Positions 5,812 to 10,537 of a stretch of DNA of 10,537 nucleotides are shown here, piece by piece. Origin of the DNA: Methanolinea sp. UBA275 (GTDB lineage Archaea; Halobacteriota; Methanomicrobia; Methanomicrobiales; Methanospirillaceae). The stretch covers positions 1-10,537 of the forward strand of contig DAWU01000018.1 in the NCBI GenBank assembly GCA_002506105.1. Direction: 5' to 3'. How positions within the stretch are numbered: the stretch's first letter is position 1; each line of letters opens with the position of its first letter. The notes under the pieces were generated by a model, which did not search any database, was not told the origin of the DNA, and saw only the letters and a program-made list of their open reading frames with translations. The position numbers and the translations under genes were made by a program.

Positions 5812-7245
5812 TTAATTGAGAGCGCGAGCAGCAGGTCCTTCACGCACTTCTATTCCGGGAAGGCTGGCGGAGATCCACCATGCATCATCGACCGCTTTCC
5901 GGTATACGAGCGCAGGGATGGGTTTCTCCGACATGCCTGTTCTGTCAGGGATCATCGCATGGACAAAACCGGTACCGTTTTTAAGCGTGCTTATCCCCAC
6001 AAGGGTCGTCTTCTCACCGTAGGGATCGGTTGCATTCAGGAGGTTCTCCCCGACCCTGTCCCATCTCACAGGATCGGCAAGTAGGACACCGTCAGCGCTC
6101 TCCGCCCAGAGAAGGATCTCCCCGCGGGAAAATATTCCTTCAGGGTTCCCAATCTCGGCAAGCGCCTGGTCCCTCCCCTTCTCCCGGGCATAGTTGACTG
6201 CCCTTGTGACAACGGCCACAAGATCTTCTGGTTTCTGGCTCCGGACCGGCACATTCGTGAGATTGCGTGACCTGATTTGTGGATAATCCGGATTCAGGAT
6301 GCCGGCTGAAATCCACCAGTCCTCGTCGACCGGCATGACGTAGTGCAATTTCGGGGCAAAGACCCACATCCCGTTCACCGGGATCTTCTGGGTCGTGTGG
6401 GCAAATCCGCCTCCCCGTTGTGCGATATCGGCGAGCTGGGCAATAGTGGCAACTGCGTCCTGGTCAGTGTAGTGAGTGAGAATGAGGTCCTTGATCCATG
6501 GGCTCAGGGGTTGGACGATATTCCTCTCGTGGTAATCGTAGCCGATTATGTACAGGTCCTCTTTCATGAAGGGCCCTGATGTATTCTGGAATGCTTCTGC
6601 TGCCTTCTCCTTCCCATTCTGTTGAGCGTAGAGAGCGGCGTCCTTCACAAAGGCAACGAGTTCTTCTCTTGTGATGGCCGGCTGGTCGTTCATTCCCGCA
6701 GCGGGGAAGGTTGTCCCGACGTTCTCGTACGTGCCGGCCCCGATGTAGTAGGTAGGGTCGATATTCACGACATAGGAGACTTTGGGTTCTATCGTGTAGT
6801 TTCGGGAAGGATTGGGATAGTTGTAGCTGACAAGCCCCCTCCCCTTCATACCGGTATCGACCAGGTTCTCAACAAGCGGAATCCCGTAGGAATCCACCAT
6901 GTACATGATGTTGGTCCCGACGATCTCGTGCTCAAACGGTTCAGCAAGGGCATTGCCATGAACATCTTCGGAGAATATGTAGAGTGCCCCCTGGTTCCAC
7001 GTGCTTTTCGGATCGTTAAACTCCAAAATGGCCTTCTCTTTGCCCACTTCATGGGCATACTCGGCAGCGGCATCGACATAGGCAATCACGTCTGCTGTGG
7101 TAACAACCGCTCCTTTCGGGGGTATAGGGAGCTGATTCGGTACCAGAGTTACTGATCCAGGGTTGTCTGAATTGGTGCACCCGGCAGCAAGGAAGCACGC
7201 AACGATGAGGGCAACCATTAGGTAAGCAGGCGTGGGAGAGGACAT
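5812..7245 (-). CDS. Lipoprotein with three tandem Cache domains
   Basis: Extracytoplasmic ligand-binding lipoprotein of 477 residues. The signal peptide MSSPTPAYLMVALIVACF ends in the lipobox LAAG with Cys23, so the mature protein should be lipid-anchored. Three homologous Cache units follow at about 53-173, 195-316 and 341-463. Each has an opening helix (AEYAHEVGKEKAILEF, ALYAQQNGKEKAAEAF, VNYAREKGRDQALAEI), then an N-P/G-x-F turn, an LYI strand, and a closing aromatic segment (DPTYYIGAGTY, DEDWWISAGIL, DDAWWISASLP). Cache domains bind small molecules in chemoreceptors and histidine kinases, but here no transmembrane helix or cytoplasmic output follows. ATG 7245 is preferred over longer in-frame starts, because only then does the signal peptide stand at the N-terminus. 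Divergent from the PAS-phosphatase gene, with a paralogous single-Cache gene beyond it. Ligand unknown. Confidence 0.9.
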   Translation of the reverse strand: MSSPTPAYLMVALIVACFLAAGCTNSDNPGSVTLVPNQLPIPPKGAVVTTADVIAYVDAAAEYAHEVGKEKAILEFNDPKSTWNQGALYIFSEDVHGNALAEPFEHEIVGTNIMYMVDSYGIPLVENLVDTGMKGRGLVSYNYPNPSRNYTIEPKVSYVVNIDPTYYIGAGTYENVGTTFPAAGMNDQPAITREELVAFVKDAALYAQQNGKEKAAEAFQNTSGPFMKEDLYIIGYDYHERNIVQPLSPWIKDLILTHYTDQDAVATIAQLADIAQRGGGFAHTTQKIPVNGMWVFAPKLHYVMPVDEDWWISAGILNPDYPQIRSRNLTNVPVRSQKPEDLVAVVTRAVNYAREKGRDQALAEIGNPEGIFSRGEILLWAESADGVLLADPVRWDRVGENLLNATDPYGEKTTLVGISTLKNGTGFVHAMIPDRTGMSEKPIPALVYRKAVDDAWWISASLPGIEVREGPAARALN

Positions 7246-7397
7246 ATTCTCTGTTTGTTGTATATCCTGGATTCTTAAAAATACCTGGAATAGGATCGCT
7301 CTCCTACCAGAGCGTACCAGACATCGAAGAGTCTGATACAAGGATTCCGAATCTTCATACCTTTTCGCTGCACATCTCTTCCAACAGGTGCACGTTA
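7246..7397. promoter_or_regulatory. Divergent promoter region between triple-Cache lipoprotein and PAS phosphatase
   Basis: On the minus strand a TATA-like TATTTTTAAG (reverse complement of 7273-7282) lies about 30 bases before the lipoprotein ATG, suggesting a very short leader. The AT core is flanked by CCTGG at 7266-7270 and at 7284-7288, direct repeats with 13 bases between them, possibly a binding site. On the plus strand, the phosphatase ATG is preceded by GGTG (7387-7390) 7 bases upstream; a TATA box for this gene is not obvious, although ATACCTTTT around 7358-7366 could contribute. Confidence 0.4.
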
Positions 7398-9416
7398 ATG
7401 GTACGGGAAGCCCCCTCCTTTCAGGATGCGATCTTCGATTTCCTCCCGGATGCAACACTTGTCATCTCCCGTGACGGCAGGGTGCTGGCATGGAACAACG
7501 CCATGGAAGCCCTGACCGGGGTTCCGGCAGTACAGATGCTCGGCCGGGGGGACTACGAGTATGCCATCCCGTTTTACAAGAAACGAAGGCCGATCCTGGC
7601 GGACCTTGTCTTCATCCCAGAGGCCGAGCTCGAGGAGAAGTATGATACCGTAGAGCGGATCGGGGACACCCTCGTCGTCGACATCTTCATCCCGGACTTC
7701 AAGCCTGGAGGGGTATATCTCTGGGCAAAGGCAAGCCCGCTCTACGATCCCGAGGGGAATGTCATCGGTGCCATCGAGACGATCCGGGATATCACCGAGC
7801 GGAAACGGGCAGAACAGGAGATGGCCAGGACAACCCGGGAGATGGCGGAGATCATCGACTTTTTGCCGGATGCTACGCTTGTTATTGACCTCGACGGCAA
7901 GGTCATTGCGTGGAACAAGGCAATGGAGGCAATGACCGGGGTTCCCGCCGGGGAGATGATGGGTCGGGGTGACTACGAATATGCTATCCCGTTTTACAAG
8001 GAGCGAAGACCGATCCTGGTAAACCTTGTCTTCATGCCCGAGACCGAGCTCGAAGAAAAATACGACTTCATTGAGCGAATTGAGGACACCCTCGTCGTCG
8101 ACATCTTCATCCCGGACTTCAAGCCCGGAGGGGTATATCTCTGGGCAAAGGCAAGCCCACTCTACGATCCCGAGGGGAATGTCACCGGTGCCATCGAGAC
8201 TATCCGGGATATCACCGAACGGAAACTCGCAGAGCAGGAGATCGTCCGGTCCAGGAGAAGCCTCTCCGATATTATCAGCTTCCTGCCGGATGCCACATTT
8301 GCGATCGACCCCGCTGGACACGTCATCACATGGAACAGGGCCATGGAGGAACTGACCGGGATTCCCGCGGCTGAGATGATGGGAAAGGGGGATTACGAGT
8401 ATTCACTGCCTTTTTACCAGGAAAGGCGGCCGATGCTTGCGAACCTTATCTTCATGCCGGAGGCCGAGCTGGAAAGCCTCTATACCCATGTCGAGCGGGA
8501 GGGGGATATGCTTGTCGTAGACACGTTCATCCCAAACCTGCGTGGAAGATCGGGCAGGTATTTCTGGGCCAAGGCAAGCCCCCTCTATGATCCGGAGGGC
8601 ACTATCACCGGAGCTATCGAGTCGATACGGGACATCACCGAGCGCCGGGAGATGGAAGGGAAGCTTGCCCGCTCGAATGCAGAGCTCCAGATCGCCGCGG
8701 ATATCCAGAAGAGCTTCATGCCGGAGAAGATCCCCCAGATCGGGGGATTCGATATCGCGGCCCGGACCGTAATGGCAAAGGAGGTCGGTGGCGACTTCTT
8801 CGACGTGATCCCCTTCGAGATCATGACGCTCGATTCCGGGACGCTCGGGCTCCTCGTTGCCGATGTATCGGGGAAGGGTGTTCCTGCTGCCCTCTTCATG
8901 GCACTATCCCGGATCGTGGTCAGGGTGAACGCACTCTGGCATCGCGACCCTGCGAAGGCGATCTCCGATGCCAACAACATCATCACCGAAGACTCGAAGT
9001 CCGGGATGTTCGTGACCCTCTTCTTCGGGCTGCTCTCGGAAGCTGACCGGACCCTTACCTATGTGAACGCCGGCCACAACCCACCCATCCTCTACCGGTC
9101 ACGGGACAAGACAACAGAACAGCTTATCCTCACCGGGATTGTGCTTGGCGCCGTGGAGAACCAGGAATACACGAGCAGGACGCTCCCGATATATCCCGGC
9201 GATATCATTGTCATGTATACCGATGGCGTCACGGAGGCGATCAACACCGGGAACGAACTCTTCGGTGAAGACCGGCTCGGCACGATCATCCGGAAATATG
9301 CACATCTCCCTGCCAGGGAGATCCTCGAACAGATCCTATCAGCTGTCGAGGAATTTTCAAAGGACATGCCCCAGTTTGATGATATCACGCTGCTCGTGAT
9401 CAAGGGGACAGAATAA
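7398..9416 (+). CDS. Triple-PAS SpoIIE/RsbU-type PP2C serine phosphatase
   Basis: Soluble sensor phosphatase of 672 residues. Three PAS units start at Phe15, Phe155 and Phe295 (FLPDAT in each), contain a WN-AME-LTG core and end in the PAC-like AIETIRDITERK, followed by charged linker helices. The catalytic domain begins near residue 430 (LQIAADIQKSFMPEKIPQ). Metal-binding and catalytic positions are all present: Asp466/Asp469 in EVGGDFFDV, Asp489 in VADVSGKG, Asp609 in MYTDGVTEA, and Asp661/Asp662 in FDDITLLV, so activity is expected. In bacteria such enzymes dephosphorylate STAS-type antagonists of anti-sigma factors; archaea lack sigma factors, so the substrate here is open. No STAS or HATPase partner is encoded nearby. 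There is no membrane segment. ATG 7398 has GGTG 7 bases upstream. The flanking Cache lipoproteins suggest a shared stimulus. Confidence 0.95.
   Translation: MVREAPSFQDAIFDFLPDATLVISRDGRVLAWNNAMEALTGVPAVQMLGRGDYEYAIPFYKKRRPILADLVFIPEAELEEKYDTVERIGDTLVVDIFIPDFKPGGVYLWAKASPLYDPEGNVIGAIETIRDITERKRAEQEMARTTREMAEIIDFLPDATLVIDLDGKVIAWNKAMEAMTGVPAGEMMGRGDYEYAIPFYKERRPILVNLVFMPETELEEKYDFIERIEDTLVVDIFIPDFKPGGVYLWAKASPLYDPEGNVTGAIETIRDITERKLAEQEIVRSRRSLSDIISFLPDATFAIDPAGHVITWNRAMEELTGIPAAEMMGKGDYEYSLPFYQERRPMLANLIFMPEAELESLYTHVEREGDMLVVDTFIPNLRGRSGRYFWAKASPLYDPEGTITGAIESIRDITERREMEGKLARSNAELQIAADIQKSFMPEKIPQIGGFDIAARTVMAKEVGGDFFDVIPFEIMTLDSGTLGLLVADVSGKGVPAALFMALSRIVVRVNALWHRDPAKAISDANNIITEDSKSGMFVTLFFGLLSEADRTLTYVNAGHNPPILYRSRDKTTEQLILTGIVLGAVENQEYTSRTLPIYPGDIIVMYTDGVTEAINTGNELFGEDRLGTIIRKYAHLPAREILEQILSAVEEFSKDMPQFDDITLLVIKGTE
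7440..8663 (+). repeat. Three tandem in-frame PAS repeats of 420 nt (third 423 nt)
   Basis: Corresponding positions recur at exactly 420-nt spacing: FLPD codons at 7440, 7860 and 8280. The third copy carries one extra codon near 8550 (NLRGRSGRYFW against DFKPGGVYLW). The stretch 7664-7800 matches 8084-8220 at 132 of 137 bases by my count, whereas the third copy is clearly more diverged. This indicates duplication of whole PAS units with recent copying or gene conversion between the first two. Confidence 0.9.
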
Positions 9417-9438
9417 CAAGATGAGATGGAGAATCTTA

Positions 9439-9468
9439 CCAGGAATATACTTTAATGTACCTGGAATA
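9439..9468 (+). promoter_or_regulatory. Probable promoter/operator of the single-Cache lipoprotein
   Basis: CCAGG (9439-9443) and CCTGG (9460-9464) form an inverted pair 16 bases apart, enclosing an AT-rich core with a TATA-like TACTTTAA (9448-9455). The right half extends to CCTGGAATA, also present at 7284-7292. A start site about 26 bases after the AT core fits translation from ATG 9495. Regulatory meaning is inferred. Confidence 0.35.
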
Positions 9469-9494
9469 ACATGAACGGGACTGGGATTCATCCG

Positions 9495-10034
9495 ATGGAA
9501 AAAACGGTGTTTCTCCTCGCCAGTGTGGTAGTTTTCATCATCTTTCTCCTCATATGCGGATGCATCCAGAACTATTCAGCATTTTCAAATAACATTGCGG
9601 GAAGTGATCAATCATTGCAGGTAAGGACATACACCTCCAATGAGACTCTTGTAGATTTTGTTGAAAGTGCCGCCATCTATGTAAAAACCCATGGCAAAGA
9701 GAAGGCCCTTGCAGAGTTCAACAATCCAAATGGTTCGTTCATCCGGGGTGAGCTCTATATCTATGCCTACGATTTCAATGGCACCACGCTCGCCCATCCT
9801 GTCAATCCTGAGAAAGTCGGAAAGAACCGGCTGGATGAAGGGGCGACAGGAATTTTTGTGAAGGAAATGGGGGATATCGTCAGAAATGGAAGCGGCTTCT
9901 ACCGTTTTTACTATATCAACCCGATGCACAACCGGACACTTGAATCAAAACTGGGGTATGGGATAAAAATTGATGATGAATGGTGGCTCGGTTCGGGAGT
10001 GTATACTGGTCCGGTCGAATCCCCATCACTTTGA
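9495..10034 (+). CDS. Single-Cache-domain lipoprotein
   Basis: Extracytoplasmic sensor-like lipoprotein, 179 residues. The signal peptide MEKTVFLLASVVVFIIFLL ends in ICG with Cys23 as the probable lipidated residue. One Cache domain (about 51-172) follows, with LVDFVESAAIYVKTHGKEKA, then LAEFNNPNGSF, GELYIYAYDFNGTTLAHPV and a closing DDEWWLGSGVY; this is close to consensus and resembles each repeat of the lipoprotein at 5812-7245. ATG 9471 would add eight residues (MNGTGIHP) before the signal peptide; ATG 9495 is preferred because the positive and hydrophobic regions then start properly, but neither has a strong Shine-Dalgarno. The gene looks richer in A and T than its neighbours. It follows the PAS phosphatase on the same strand with 78 bases between and has its own promoter-like sequence. 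Ligand unknown. Confidence 0.85.
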   Translation: MEKTVFLLASVVVFIIFLLICGCIQNYSAFSNNIAGSDQSLQVRTYTSNETLVDFVESAAIYVKTHGKEKALAEFNNPNGSFIRGELYIYAYDFNGTTLAHPVNPEKVGKNRLDEGATGIFVKEMGDIVRNGSGFYRFYYINPMHNRTLESKLGYGIKIDDEWWLGSGVYTGPVESPSL

Positions 10035-10063
10035 AGATATGAATTTATAGACCGGCACCATCC

Positions 10064-10486
10064 TCATTTTTTCGCGAGCGTCTCCCGGACAAACTTCTTC
10101 GCGTTTTCGAGGTCTTCCTGGTTCGGGTGTCCCCTGTTTGTCAAGAGGAACTTTCCCCTGCAATGATAGTCGCCGAGGATGGTGCCGCCCTTCTGTATCA
10201 CAGCATCCGCCATTATTGACATCATGTTCTTTGCACCCTCGGCACCTCCTGATGTCGCGAACAGGGCAACCTTACGCCCCGTGAAATTCCCGGCCGAGAT
10301 GAACTTTGTCATGGCATCCCCGGGCTTGCCGCCATAGGTCCCGCTGCCAAGAAAGACGATCTTTGCATCTTCGGGAAGGGTCCCATTGATGTCCCCTATG
10401 GACACCCCTGCCTCGGTTGCGATGGCTTCCGCTACTTTTTTGGTATTCCCCCCTCTTGAATCGACAAATACTGAAATTTCAGACAT
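10064..10486 (-). CDS. Short-chain flavodoxin (Flavodoxin_3-like)
   Basis: Small FMN-binding electron carrier of 140 residues, the expected length for a free-standing flavodoxin. The phosphate-binding loop is DSRGGNTKKVAEAI (9-22), slightly unlike the usual T-x-T-G-x-T; the other flavin-contacting loops are GSGTYGGKP (47-55) and FATSGGAEG (76-84). The C-terminal helix is DLENAKKFVRETLAKK. In methanogens such proteins can carry electrons between iron-sulfur enzymes; the partner cannot be inferred here. ATG 10486 has GAGG 5 bases upstream. The gene ends convergently with the Cache lipoprotein gene, 29 bases apart, and does not belong to the sensory cluster by orientation. Confidence 0.92.
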   Translation of the reverse strand: MSEISVFVDSRGGNTKKVAEAIATEAGVSIGDINGTLPEDAKIVFLGSGTYGGKPGDAMTKFISAGNFTGRKVALFATSGGAEGAKNMMSIMADAVIQKGGTILGDYHCRGKFLLTNRGHPNQEDLENAKKFVRETLAKK

Positions 10487-10537
10487 AGTTCCTCATGTAT
10501 TCCAGATATTATATGTAGAGTGCCACAATTAATGTCC
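10487..10537 (-). promoter_or_regulatory. Promoter of the flavodoxin gene
   Basis: On the minus strand, a TATA-like ATATAATAT (about 10506-10514) precedes CTGGAATA (reverse complement of 10498-10505), then GAGG as ribosome-binding site (10491-10494) and the ATG at 10486. CTGGAATA matches most of the motif in the promoters of the Cache genes, here lying between TATA and start codon. Confidence 0.45.

Noticed and set aside
6622..7155. 177-codon plus-strand ORF inside the triple-Cache gene
   Set aside because: Antisense to conserved Cache repeats with a clear lipobox; no recognisable features of its own.
7246..7458. N-terminal extension of the triple-Cache protein by 71 residues
   Set aside because: It would bury the signal peptide and lipobox inside the protein, overlap the divergent gene start, and encode a Cys/Arg-rich segment unlike a real N-terminus.
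7395..8321. 308-codon minus-strand ORF opposite the PAS repeats
   Set aside because: Its apparent internal repeats only mirror the tandem PAS repeats on the plus strand; no independent domain or ribosome site.

Overview
The window looks like chromosomal DNA from a methanogenic archaeon of the order Methanomicrobiales (Methanoregula/Methanosphaerula-like). This is inferred from gene style and not tested: an S-layer-like extracellular protein coupled to a MacB/LolCDE-type ABC transporter, Cache-domain lipoproteins, PAS proteins ending in a SpoIIE-type phosphatase, archaeal TATA boxes close to start codons, and GGTG/GAGG-type ribosome-binding sites. Coding density is high, most genes are GC-rich, and no intergenic gap exceeds 300 bases. 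No tRNA, rRNA, CRISPR array, IS element or integrase was seen.

Region 1 (1-3983) is a TetR-regulated exporter module. A TetR repressor (minus strand, cut by the window start, TTG start) is divergent from an operon coding for an S-layer-like membrane-anchored protein, a MacB/FtsX-type permease, a LolD/MacB-type ATPase, a 54-residue glycine-rich membrane protein and possibly a coupled 29-residue ORF. A 12-bp-arm inverted repeat enclosing a TATA-like core sits in the TetR promoter. Two consecutive genes of the operon each carry one in-frame stop. One is a TAA exactly at the signal-peptide junction of the S-layer-like protein. The other is a TAG in the middle of the permease. Both would be glutamine codons after a single C-to-T change. 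The ATPase and the glycine-rich protein are intact, so this is either recent decay or, less likely, readthrough.

Region 2 (4090-5763) is a divergent pair: a COG3910-type AAA ATPase (minus) and a MerR regulator with a GyrI-like effector domain (plus, BmrR-like architecture). They share a short intergenic region with two TATA boxes and a 12-bp dyad.

Region 3 (5812-10034) is a sensory locus. A lipoprotein with three tandem Cache domains (minus) is divergent from a soluble protein with three tandem PAS repeats and a complete SpoIIE/PP2C phosphatase domain (plus). This is followed by a second lipoprotein with one Cache domain of the same kind (plus). The PAS repeats have an exact 420-nt period between their starts, and the 3' parts of PAS1 and PAS2 are almost identical in DNA. 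The layout suggests that external ligand sensing and internal phosphatase signalling are linked, but neither partner shows a membrane-spanning signal transducer.

Region 4 (10064-10537) is a short-chain flavodoxin on the minus strand with its promoter. A short motif, CCTGGAATA or a close variant, recurs in several of the intergenic regions of regions 1, 3 and 4.
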